Source of the DNA: Tigriopus japonicus
Taxonomy: Eukaryota; Arthropoda; Copepoda; Harpacticoida; Harpacticidae
Direction: 5' to 3'
NCBI GenBank assembly: GCA_010645155.1
Contig: CM021321.1
Location: 1,827,497-1,891,496, forward strand
Length of the DNA stretch: 64,000 bases
This document shows, piece by piece, positions 46,298 to 56,639 of this stretch (the stretch's first letter is position 1; every line of letters starts with the position of its first letter). Both the position numbers and the translations under genes were made by a program. The notes below the pieces were generated by a model. It worked only from the letters and a program-made list of their open reading frames with translations, ran no database searches and had not been told where the DNA came from.

Positions 46298-47320
46298 CTG
46301 GGACGAGAATTTATTGGCTAAAGGAAGGCCAAATTCGAAAACGGACAAGGAAGCCGACGAAATTGCGCAAAGAGCAGTAACTTTATTCAAAGAATGGATC
46401 GAGCAAATTCCCCTACTAAAGCAGTTTGCCTTTCCCCGTTGGAGTGGTGGTCCAATTGCGTTTATCGCTATCTTCAGCGACGCTAATACGGTTGGGATGG
46501 GTGTAGCAGCATACATGATCTCACGTATTGGAACCAACAGGTTCGAATCTCAGCTAGTCTTTGCCAAAAGCTCGCTGATGCCCAAAAACTTGCGAAAAGG
46601 AGCCAAGGCTGAAGACTTGACTATCGCACGAGCAGAGTTAATTGGCATAGTAATGGCAGTAAATGTTGGCCGATATCTCCAGAACGCCTACAAAGACTTT
46701 ATCAGTAAGGCAGAGTTTGAGTACTTTACAGACTCGCTACTTAACCTCCAACGGCTCCAAAGAGGAATAGGTCAATGCAAAGTTTGGGAAGACAGACGAA
46801 TCCGGAGAATCCTTGAAGGAGCTTCAGCAGAGAAGGTTCATTTCTGCCCAGGAAAGTTGAATCCCGCAGATTTGCCAAGTCGGGGATGCTCACTCCAGGA
46901 ACTACAAGCTCAAGCTAGCTTTTGGGGAAAGGGTCCGGATTTCCTTGTTGAGCCAAGAGATTCATGGCCAAAGCAGCCTGTTATTTCCTCACAGGTAAAG
47001 CAAAATTAAAGGAAAAGTGCACCACCGCTAACCTTGCACGGGAAGTATCGATAACAGACTGGCAAATTTATTCAATACAAATTAAGGCACTTGACCTTGA
47101 GCAGAACACGGCAAAGACCAGCCATGAGAGTGAGAAACTAGATAATCTTGAGTTTCTTGATCAACTTGTGCTCAATTGTTCAACATGGACAAAAATTGTC
47201 AGAGTTCTTGCTCGAATCAAAAGAAAAAAGAAACCAGATGTGCAAGCACGAGCTCCCTTATATCCAATGAAGAATGGGATTGGGCTGAGATGCATTTGGC
47301 AAGACGAGCGAAAAATAAAT
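46298..47320 (+). pseudogene. BEL/Pao RNase H and connection region
   Basis: The RNase H-like block runs from FSDANTVGMGVAAYMISR through LTIARAELIGI to the YFTDSLLNLQ and NPADLPSRG motifs characteristic of BEL/Pao. The frame in phase with the reverse transcriptase closes at 47007-47009. The connection region then continues in a second frame (to 47326) and the integrase in a third, implying two frameshifts near 46980 and 47265. Confidence 0.85.
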
Positions 47321-49011
47321 TTTTGAGCAAGGACATGGAAATCTTGAAGCAGAGAAACGTTGTCAAGACGTACCTTAGACTGCCAAAAGGTTCTCCGTTA
47401 AAAGACCTTCCAGTCTATTGGGACACAGACGGTCAAGTAATTAGACTTGAGACAAGACTCCACTTGGCCTCATCCTTGACCCATTCGTTCAAGAATCCAA
47501 TTATTATGCCCAAAAGTGACATTGCACTGAAAAGAATTTTGCATGTTCATCAATCTCGAATGCATTCAAGCCAGAAGCAAACATTCGATATCATGCGGAA
47601 AAAGTTCTGGGTCCTGGGAGGTTTCAAATACACAAAATCGGTTGTAAAGCAATGCAAAACTCCCCGATGTCGATATGTCAGATTCGAATCGCCAAAAATG
47701 TCTCCGTTGCCTGCCCTCCGTGTTGACAATCCGAAGCCTTGGGTATATGTGGGTCTGGATTACATGGGTCCGCTTTTATGCAAGCATGAATGTTATCCAG
47801 AGATCTCTGCTCTTGTGAAATCCAACGAAGCAGGCAAAGTTCTTAATGTCGAGCAGAAACGGAAAAAGATCAAAGAGCTTGAAAACCGTTGTATTCATCC
47901 CCAAACCTACAAGGTATGGCTGGTATTATTTACTTGTCTTCACACGCGAGCGATTCACGTCGAGGCAGTAGCATCCTGCACCACGCACGAGTTCCTCAAT
48001 GCGTTTCGTCGATTCATCGGACATTGTGGGAAACCGACCATCTTCTACTCAGACAATGCGAAATACTTCAAAGCAGCCGACGCAAACCTCAACGAGATCG
48101 CAAAAATCGTTGACTTTGAGAGAATAAAGTCCGAGACAAACAGCGGTGAAGCTGCCATTGATTGGCAATACAGCACTCCAGAAGCACCATGGACAAACGG
48201 AGTGACAGAAAGGATGGGCGGTCTCTTCAAAAAACAGTTAAGGATTGCTCTGCAAAGAGAACTTCTCTCCCTGGGAGCTTTACAAACATTGTTGGTTGAG
48301 TTGAAGTGCGTAATCAATGACAGACCGTTGGGAGTTGTCAAACAGGAAGCCACTGAATGGATCTCCATCACTCCCAACCTTCTTGTGTACGGAAGACCAA
48401 TGAGTGAATTCGTGACACCAAACGCAAAGCAATTGGCGCAACTCAATTACGCAGACATTTGGATCACCCGAAAGAGGATAATGAACAAATTTTGGGGACT
48501 ATGGTTAAAGCAATATCTGCAAGAATTAAGCATAAATCAGAAATGGAGAAACGGGACCACTTCCGGCCTGAGGCCGGGCGACGTGGTCATTTTGAAGCAA
48601 GAAACATTGATGAAAAATTGTTGGAACCTTGCAAGGGTTAAGGATATTCTGACAGATCATAACAATGTCGTCGTTGCTGTTATAGTTGTTAAACCAAATG
48701 GGCAAGTGTTTAAACGGACTGCCCGACAGGTTGCTCTGTTGGAGCCCAATTGTCAAAGCACGGAGGAAGCAGAATTCAAATCCCCGCATGGGATTGGACG
48801 TGCTGGAAGTGAAGGTCAGACGTTGACGGACCTTGGCTCGGGAGGCCTACCGGGCCAGGATATCCAATCTCCTGAACTCCACCGACCCTGCCATGAAGAT
48901 GCGACGGAGGAGAAGGATGCTGACCCAGGGGATGCAGATATCCTGGCTGTTGACCCTGTTTCTCAAAACTCTCCCGGATTGGAATGTGAAACGGATGCCA
49001 GAGTTCCATGA
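47266..49011 (+). pseudogene. BEL/Pao integrase, largely open
   Basis: The N-terminal zinc-binding part includes MHSSQKQTFDIMRKKFW and CKTPRCRY. The catalytic DDE core shows GLDYMGPL (first Asp), FYSDNAKYF (second Asp) and NGVTERMGG (Glu). A C-terminal domain has RPGDVVIL and VARQVALLEP-like sequence. The frame is open from 47176 to 49011 and is the best-preserved part of this element, but the upstream frameshifts mean no intact polyprotein. Confidence 0.88.
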
Positions 49012-49480
49012 GGAAGACGAGACGACGAAAAGGTTATTATAAAGACTTAGCTAAAGGCATAATTGGGCCAAAAAATAAATAAACTAATATAAACCCCATA
49101 AATAAGTGCGGGGAGCATCCACGGAAAAAAAAAATAAGCAAAAAGCAACAAAAAGACACCAAAAGATATACAATGGGTCTATCCACGAGAGAACCAGACA
49201 TAGGGGGTCAGGAAGCCTTACAACCTTCCTGTCAATCGACCCAGGAGCCTTACAACCTCTATGACGATACCCCGTGACACATCTTCCCGAAGGTGGTCAT
49301 CGTCAAACCTTGAAGTGAAGTGCGGAAAGCTTAATGATAACTTTCCAATGCCACCAGTTTAGTATTAAAAAAAGAGAGAATGCAGGGTTGGTTTGAAATA
49401 TATTTTTTTGAGGTTTCACATGAGTGGTTCTGGCCGCCCTCTCGTAGTTGACTATATCCTAAAAACGCGTTTTTCCTCCC

Positions 49481-49740
49481 GGGGAGGGAGTGTCGGAACC
49501 CTGACTACGATTTCCGTGTAACAGCCCACATCAGGGCCGAGGGCAGAAATATCCTAGGTAAGGCAGTAAGGAATAAGCTGATTAATCACCTGAAATATAC
49601 ACTTCCGTATCCGACTGGATTTAAGTCGCATGTGGAAACTTCTCACTCTTGACTTCTTGTAAGTTATTTAGTTATTACCTATTATACTCACTATCTCTCG
49701 GCACACAATAGCTAGGCTCAAACAGACGTTTCGAAAGGTG
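49481..49740 (+). mobile_element. Polypurine tract and 3' LTR of the BEL/Pao element
   Basis: The polypurine run GGGGAGGGAG directly precedes TGTCGGAACCCTGAC. The LTR's right end is uncertain because there is no 5' LTR to compare; about 250 bp is assumed. The stretch 49012-49480 is non-coding 3' internal sequence. Confidence 0.6.
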
Positions 49741-49905
49741 GGTCACTATTAGTGATGGGTTCCGAGTTGGGAGTGTTGCCACATTTTACTTGGAGATTAG
49801 GTATCTTGCTGTTTGAGAAGTTTAGCAGTGGTCAAGCTTTTTGACCCTTAAGGACCAAGATGGCAAAAGTATTGCAAAAGACGAACTCAAATCCATTAGT
49901 AGTCA

Positions 49906-51505
49906 CACGGGTAGTTATTTCAAAAAAAAAATAATTTCAATGGCATTCCACTTTCAGTGGTACCACACCATTGGCTTAAGTCTTCGAAAGAAAAAAATGC
50001 AAAAATTAAAATCTTCCCCCATGGAATATTACAGAAATTGTCATTTTAGTTATGACGTGTTTTGAATCTTTTTCCCCTTGATTAAAATCATGAGAAGGGC
50101 ATCTCCTGAATGTAGGGCCATACATTATTACCTTTCAGTGTAACTGTACTGATGTTTGTAATTAACTGATCCTTGGCCAATTTCTTGACTTGAGTTTAAT
50201 TTTATGTATGAGTATCACTACCTCAACACAAGAAGGGACAAGGATGGCACAGGCACAGCATGTTTGTTTAGTTTGTGAAAGTGACTTTTACATCCTGGAT
50301 CTATTGGTGATTAATTTGGATCAGTTTGGTACATCTGAGATGATGTTATTGTGGTAGATTGGTCATTTCCTCGTTGATCATGTGCTTATCATGTGTCATT
50401 GTGTGCAATCCTGAATATCATTCTGCAAATCGCTTTTTTCTTGTGAGAAATCCTCCATGTCAAGATTGCAATCACCAAATGAACAATATTGTGTTGGCCT
50501 TCCACTTTAGGCAAAGTATTTCAGCCAACAAAATTTACATGAGGTAAAGTGCATTAAAGACCGAGTGAAGAACATAGAACAAAGGATTTTGAAGAATCCA
50601 AGTTATTGAAGCCTGAACAATGTGATCATTGATTGATCAGTTCTTTTGCTGATCGTGTGCTTTAAAAGTGACAAAATCACAGGCCTGTGAACAAAATGTC
50701 ACTTATACATCAAAGAGAGCACGAGCATCAAACTCATCTAGTGTGCCATGTGTACAAACAATTTCCAAGCATAAAAAATCTTCACAGTGCACTCAGTATC
50801 CAACACATCAATGAAAATCATCTGAAAGTTATCCTAAAAGTTCTGGAACAAAACTATGTGAATATGAGTCATGTTGTTCAGTTGTGATTTTGAGTTCATT
50901 GCTCAACATTTTCCATTCCAAGTCTTGTTTCTTGACCACCATGACTGTCCTATCTCCTTTTTTTGCCTTGTATTGTTTGCCATTGTGAATCCATTTCTGA
51001 TGATAAATAAACTGCTTTACTTTATAGTTGTTTAGTTTTTGTAATTTTAACTCAGAAAGGCTTTCATTAGAATTATCAAAACAGCAACTAAGCAAATTAA
51101 TGCACTTGAAGCACTATCCTCAAGGGACATTTTGCTCCTCTTCATCATTGTTATCATAGCAGATTGAAGCTTGTATTTCTCAACTTTTCTTGATTGTAAT
51201 AAACAAAGCCTTCTAAATCAATAAATTGTCTATGATGTGCAAAATCGAAATTAAGCTTTGCTCCATATCACGGACACATTGGGGCCCAAAAATGTGTTAC
51301 AAAGGAGACATCCTTCTCATGATTGGATAAGGAGGAAAATGGATTCAAACCATGCCATAACTAAAAAGGCCATTTCTCTCATTTTCCATGGGGGAAGATT
51401 TTAATTTATGCATTTCCTTCTTTCCAAGGTTTATGCCAATGGTGTGGTACCACTGAAAATGGAATGCCATTGAAATAAAAAAAAAACCTTAAAAAACTAC
51501 CCGTG
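49906..51505. mobile_element. 1600-bp long-TIR element with GTCA target duplication
   Basis: The ends are CACGGGTAGTT inverted, flanked by GTCA at 49902-49905 and 51506-51509. Imperfect terminal inverted repeats extend about 220 bp inward, with matches such as ATTTCAATGGCATTCCA, AGTGGTACCACACCATTGGC and TTAAAATCTTCCCCCATGGA. Only short unrelated frames lie inside (50359-50547 and 50687-50887 plus, 50829-51095 minus), so it is non-autonomous. A 4-bp duplication with long TIRs is not diagnostic of a superfamily I can name with confidence. Confidence 0.85.
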
Positions 51506-51509
51506 GTCA

Positions 51510-52640
51510 CCATGAAGGAACAGATGGACACACTCTTCAAAGCTTATTCGATCATTAATTTCAGTTTGTAATCTTATGTTTTCTTTTATCTTGTGAATAG
51601 CTCACAAACCTAATGACAAGAGGGAAATGCTTGATGATTTGAATCAAGTTCGCTTTCCTGCTTCCTCTTTGATAACTCGTTTCCGTTCGTACATTCTTTC
51701 CGTTCTTTTCTATCACGTTCTGTCAGATTCGACTTATTACTTAATTACTGTATAACATAGTCCAGTACCAGGATCACGGTGACTTGGGCTTTGAAGAAGC
51801 AAGTGAAAACCTGAAACAGGAATGGCAACCAGGGAATCCTTCGAACCTCCACTTCAAATGAAGTTTAGTCATAAGGTTAAGAATTTAACACACTTTCCTT
51901 TATTCTTTATTGCTTTCCTATATTCTATTATCATTTGTGCAAACATGTAAATTAGACCAGCCGTACAGCTGAATACATGTCTCATTTGCATACAAATATA
52001 TTGCGATACAACAACTATCTCATATTCTGAAGCATAACAATAACGTACTACACACATCATTTAAATACTCGTCTTTCTAAACTATTCCCATCTTTCCAGC
52101 CCTTTTTCATGGTTGAAATTCAATTTGGGAGTCGAGCGCTAAAGACAAAACTTCGAAACACAGGTCCTTTGTGGAAATCTAGGTCAAACTTTTCCCGCTA
52201 GATGGCGCTGAAACGAGTCGCGCGATTGCCGCGCCTCTAGCGACTGTTTCACTTTCCCGAGTATGCAAAAAATAGGCTAGAGTACGTTGCATGTGGAATG
52301 AAAACTACCAGGGTAGCTGAATTAATTGAGTAAGACAGAACATCAATTTGGTTGTATGAGTTACTATTGGTTTCAATTGTGGAGAAAAGTGATCTATTTG
52401 GATATGAAGAGTATTCACGAATGCAATCGTTAGGTAATTTACAATCCTTTGTGATTAAACACGGAAATAACAATCCTCCATGTCTTTTAAAATATTTTGG
52501 TAACCTTGAGCAATTCAGAGATATTTATTTTGGGTGAAAGTTTCATGTAAAATCAATAGATGACGTTACTAGCACTGCCTAGACGTTCCTTTCAAAACAA
52601 GAGAGGTGCCATCTAGAGAACAAAAATGCTTGTTTTCTCT
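51510..52640. other. AT-rich intergenic sequence, nothing resolved
   Basis: No coding region or clear repeat structure was recognised here. Confidence 0.4.
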
Positions 52641-52660
52641 AATAATCTTCATAGGCTAAC

Positions 52661-52792
52661 TAGTTAGACGTGTTTCTGATAAGGGACGGTTTCCTTTAAT
52701 CATGAACTTTGGCTTCCTGCATGTTGGATGACGTCACCGCCTGTCCATGTTGGTTGGGTATTTATAGATTTCATTGGCCAGTCTCTAGTAAG
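52661..52792 (+). repeat. Truncated third copy of the hAT-like element
   Basis: It matches the right-hand 130 bp or so of the element at 56872-57600, for example TTGGATGACGTCACC against AGAATGACGTCACAG. It lies head to head with copy 1, making a local palindrome. It is more diverged than the two full copies. Confidence 0.65.
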
Positions 52793-52808
52793 GGTCGCTA
52801 GGTCTCAC

Positions 52809-53462
52809 TAGAAATACTAAAAGGCAGAGATTGGCCTTCAAATCTATGATTGCCCGACCCGGTACGGACTGTCTGTGACGTCATTCATCATGTGGGAAGC
52901 CGAAGTTCAGTATTAAAGGAACCTTTACTTCTAAGAAACACATCTAAACTATTTCGCTCATTTGATAGTGCGGTTTGGTTAGTAAAAATCCTCAAGCCTG
53001 TTGCAAATGTGTCTAAGGTATTTACCTGATATGCTAAAAGTGAATTTCAATTAGTGTGGAGTTTAAACAAGGGCCGATGGAGGTTTCAAGGTAGGGTTGC
53101 CTCTTGGAGAATGGGTGCTTTGCTCTTGTATGTAAGCAAACACGGATTTGATTTTGATTTGCAACCCTGCTCAGAAGTCACTGAAGTCAGGGATGCCTTG
53201 CCTTCTGGTGCTCTTTAAAGAAAAAATAGGTTTATAAAGACTGGTAGACAGAGGGGAATATGATTTCAGATAGGTAAATTGGCAACCCCACCACCAAGTC
53301 AAAGCACTACAAAATCAACAAAGAAGAAGTACTCGGGTTTGTTATTGAAGTTCGTCAGAATCAGCTGAATGTTCAACAGAACGCTCTTGACCAATCACCT
53401 GCATGAACCATTGGGCACTGTGTGTTAGCCTAGGGCAGCCAGTATCTATCTTAGTGTATCTA
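52809..53462 (-). mobile_element. hAT-like element, copy 1 (654 bp)
   Basis: The ends are TAGAAATACTAAAAGG and, inverted, TAGATACACTAAGATAG. It is flanked by a perfect 8-bp duplication GGTCTCAC (52801-52808 and 53463-53470). The body matches 56872-57600 in the opposite orientation over almost its whole length. There is no transposase frame. Confidence 0.88.
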
Positions 53463-53470
53463 GGTCTCAC

Positions 53471-54192
53471 TATTGATTCTTCAGATTTTGCTTGATAAGA
53501 AACGTCGCATGATTGTGATTAAGTGGAAGAAAAAATGCAAAAGAAATAATCGGAAAGAGATGAATATTCAAGAAAGGTGGAACAGAAAGTGACATAAAAT
53601 AACATTTGATACCAAGCTGAACATGCTCGGGTCAATACATTGAACAGTTTTCCAGACCCAGACGACACAGACGCACGATTTTTTTTTCTACTAGCGGCAG
53701 AAAACGGAACCCTTTAGTTGCGTGAGCAATTTTACTAATGTTCCGTGAGGTTAAAATGGTTAAAAGTTTCGTAAAGATAGTCCGTTCGAATCATCAAAAA
53801 AGTAATCGAGTAAAACAGTTTTTTTGACACATGCATAGAATCTAAATTGATACAGAATTGGTAATGGAATAATTGATATTATTGTTGAATTTTCACGGTA
53901 ATAGATTTATTTAACCAAGTTAACAGAAGCCAGATCAAAGAACGTGTTGTAATTGCCTACTTGTACATAGTACTCAATCCAGTTTGTTACTTCTAAATCG
54001 GCTTTGCAGTGGGAAAAAGGCGGGAAACGGAACGATTAGTTTGAAGAAGGTAAAACCTCCAATTAGGAAAGTCGATGATGGTTCACATATTAACAATTAT
54101 TGATCATGATATTACAGTAGAGATCTTATGGTGACTAAGTTTAATCAAATATCATTAGAAATTAATTCACAAGATAAAACCTAATAGGTATG
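53471..54192. other. Intergenic sequence, nothing resolved
   Basis: No coding region or recognisable element between the hAT copy and the TRIM LTR. Confidence 0.4.
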
Positions 54193-54346
54193 TGTGGCGT
54201 GCTCGCTCTTGAGCAACTGTGTTGCTCACAACCCTCCCCCTCTCCTTGTATATATAGTCCGTGCTATGTAGGAATAAAACCAGTATTGAAGTATCTACTT
54301 TACTCACTCCACGTCGAGTGGCCTCGCGCCGACTCTTCGTGCTACA
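54193..54346 (+). repeat. TRIM LTR, left copy
   Basis: 154 bp, TG...CA, with a TATATATAG box and AATAAAA signal in the order expected for a compact LTR promoter and polyA site. It differs from the right copy at only a few positions. Confidence 0.82.
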
Positions 54347-54382
54347 TGGTGGCAGCGGTGTTTCCATGGTGGGAGTAGGGAA

Positions 54383-54696
54383 CACAGACCATATAATGGC
54401 TAGACCTCGCTTCGTGCGAGAAAAAGGTGGACAACTTTGCTTCATCAGCTGATACATAACACTACACCCCAAAATGGTGGGAATTTCGAACTTTTCAAAA
54501 TTTTGCCAGCGTGGCCAAATCCTGAACAAACTCAACGTCCCGTACGTACTTTGTTCTTGAGGCGAACAAACGTCGTTACTTCTGAGCACGCGGTCGCCCT
54601 GAGATTTTGAAGCTAGTGCAGCTGGGCCAAGTGGTGTCACTTTTCTCTCGCCGACGGTACGGGCCAATGCGACATCTAGTCATTATATGATCTGTG
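54383..54696. mobile_element. MITE inserted in the TRIM interior (314 bp)
   Basis: The inverted ends begin CACAGACCATATAATG and CACAGATCATATAATG. It is flanked by a perfect 8-bp duplication GTAGGGAA (54375-54382 and 54697-54704). The matching interior after the right LTR has the uninterrupted site GTAGGGAAGCGAGG at about 55886, an internal empty-site control. There is no coding capacity; the superfamily is not certain. Confidence 0.9.
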
Positions 54697-54761
54697 GTAG
54701 GGAAGCGAGGCATGTGAGGTTATCATGCAGTACTGAAACCCCACGGAGCACAAACCAGTGG

Positions 54762-55097
54762 CCGGATCGATTGGCCGTGGGCGGGTAGATTCCCGGATCG
54801 ATTGACTGAGCGGATGGATTCCCGGATCGATTGGCCGTGTGTGGGTGGATTCCCGGATCGATTGGCCGTGTGCGGGTGGATTCCTAGATCGATTGCCCGT
54901 GCGCGGGTGGATTCCCGGATCGATTGGCCGTGTGCGGGTGGATTCCCAGATCGATTGCCCGTGCGCGGGTGGATTCCCGGATCGATTGGCCGTGTGCGGG
55001 TGGATTCCCAGATCGATTGCCCGTGCGCGGGTGGATTCCCGGATCGATTGGCCGTGTGCGGGTGGATTCCCGGATCGATTGGCCGTGCGGGTGGATC
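54762..55097 (+). repeat. 31-bp minisatellite in the TRIM interior
   Basis: About eleven units of roughly 31 bp built on GGATTCCCGGATCGATTGG plus a GC-rich spacer. Two unit types alternate (GGCCGTGTGC and GCCCGTGCGC), giving a 62-bp higher-order period. Open frames across it are products of the repeat, not genes. Confidence 0.9.
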
Positions 55098-55225
55098 CTG
55101 ACAGTGGTGGGCCAGGAGTGTCCAGAGTCATCCTGGAAGAGTGGGTCCTGTTGCGCCCAGAAGTATCCGGGATTGGTGGGGTCAGGAGTTGCCCAGTGGA
55201 TCGCCTGGTGAGGTCGTGAGTATCG

Positions 55226-55588
55226 CCGTGTTGGATCGGTGGGGCCTGAGAACACCGTGTTGGATTGGTGGGGTCTGAGATCACCGTGTTGGATCGGTGG
55301 GGTCTGAAATCACCGTGTTGGATCAGTGGGGTCTGAAATCACCGTGTTGGATCGGTGGGGTCTGAAATCACCATGTTGGATCAGTGGGGGTTTGAGATCA
55401 CCGTGTTGGATCGGTGGGGTCTGAAATCACCGTGTTGGATTGGTGGGGTCTGAGATCACCGTGTTAAGTCGGTGGGGTCTGAGATCACCGTGTTGGATCG
55501 GTGGAGTCTGAGATCACCGTGTTGGATCGGTGGAGTCTGAGATCACCGTGTTGGATCAGTGGGGTCTGAGATCACCGTGTTGGATCGT
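55226..55588 (+). repeat. 29-bp minisatellite in the TRIM interior
   Basis: About twelve units of roughly 29 bp containing GGATCGGTGGGGTCTGAGAT and CACCGTGTT, with scattered substitutions. It lies just 3' of the 31-bp array and 5' of the polypurine tract. Confidence 0.9.
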
Positions 55589-55705
55589 GGCTGTGAGGTG
55601 CCGAGAAGGATCGTTGGTGGGGCGAGATGCACAAAGATGGATCGTCGGTGGGCCATGATGGGCCATATGTTTTGGTTGGGTGAGATCGTTGATCTGGGGG
55701 GAAGG

Positions 55706-55859
55706 TGTGGCGTGCTCGCTCTTAAGCAACTGTGTTGCTCACAACCCTCCCCCTCTCCTTGTATATATAGTCCGTGCCATGTAGGAATAAAACCAGTATT
55801 GAAGTGTCTACTTTACTCACTCCACGTCGAGTGGCCTCGCGCCGACTCTTCGTGCTGCA
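55706..55859 (+). repeat. TRIM LTR, right copy
   Basis: 154 bp, same length as the left LTR, preceded by the purine tract GGGGGGAAGG and followed again by TGGTGGCAGCGGTG. Confidence 0.82.
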
Positions 55860-55990
55860 TGGTGGCAGCGGTGTTTCCGTGGTGGGAGTAGGGAAGCGAG
55901 GCATGTGAGGTTATCATGCAGTACTGAAACCCCACGGAGCACAAACCAGTGGCCGGATCGATTGGCCGTGGGCGGGTGGATTCCCGGATT

Positions 55991-56639
55991 CGATATTCAT
56001 CTCCCATGCTGTTCAAAGGAGAACCAGACTAGAGGTGCTTCTAACTCGTTTGAATGTACGATTTTTGGATTTACGAAAAATATTGAAATGAAGATTTATT
56101 TCTTGTGAGCAAGTCTTATGCTGTGAATTTTGTTGTTAGACAAAGTTGTTTGAAGCTATGATTAAATCAGATAAGGTGTGTTGGGTGACCCCTGTATACA
56201 TGGAAAATAAGCGCACGTAAATGACAAGCAACAACACAAAATGATGTACTATTCAAAGCCATCACATTGTAATTTATCATCTTTTCTCCAAAAGTGTTCA
56301 CCTAATTTTGATATATGAGTATGAGCAACATCTTAAGTTTCCAAAATATTGGAGTTTGACGATTTTTTGCTCTTGACGTTAATTATTTTTAAGCTTGCAG
56401 GGGTCGCCCAAAATACCTTGACTTATTAAATCATAACTTCAAACAAATTTGTATAACAACAAAGTTTATTTAATAGCACCTGTTCACAAAAGATAAAGCT
56501 TTAATGCAATTTAGTGCAATTTGACGAATCACAGGTCCATCTACCAAACCAAGGATGACTCAACGAAGGATATATTACAGAATACCACTTAAGTCCTAGT
56601 TACTACAATGAAAATTCAACGGAACATTTACTGCTTTGA
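55991..56639. other. AT-rich sequence between TRIM and gypsy fragment
   Basis: No coding region was recognised. It may be non-coding remains of the 5' part of the following gypsy element. Confidence 0.4.

Larger units (their letters stand above)
42591..49740 (+). mobile_element. BEL/Pao LTR retrotransposon, 5'-truncated and interrupted
   Basis: A pol region with reverse transcriptase, RNase H and integrase in BEL/Pao style, then a polypurine tract (49481-49490) and a 3' LTR starting TGTCGGAACC at 49491. No 5' LTR, gag or protease is found, so the 5' part is lost. The pol frame carries an internal stop, a 2.47 kb insertion and two frameshifts, so the copy is dead. Confidence 0.85.
54193..55990 (+). 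mobile_element. TRIM-like LTR element with minisatellite interior and a second partial unit
   Basis: Two 154-bp LTRs (54193-54346 and 55706-55859), each starting TGTGGCG and ending CA, frame a non-coding interior. A primer-binding-type site TGGTGGCAGCGGTG follows the first LTR and a polypurine tract GGGGGGAAGG precedes the second. After the second LTR the interior begins again (55860-55990) and then breaks off, so the structure is LTR-interior-LTR-partial interior. There is no gag or pol, so it depends on another element for movement. A MITE lies within the first interior. Confidence 0.8.

Noticed and set aside
49748..49780. TAGTGATGGG motif as another hAT element end
   Set aside because: It resembles the ends of the 39241 element, but no matching opposite end or target duplication could be found.
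54676..55284. Open frames of 95-202 codons on both strands
   Set aside because: They are translations of the 31-bp minisatellite, which is open in several frames because the unit lacks stops and shifts frame every unit.
54762..55588. Regular short repeats that resemble a CRISPR array
   Set aside because: There are no unique spacers: the repeats are directly tandem, and the context is a eukaryotic LTR element.
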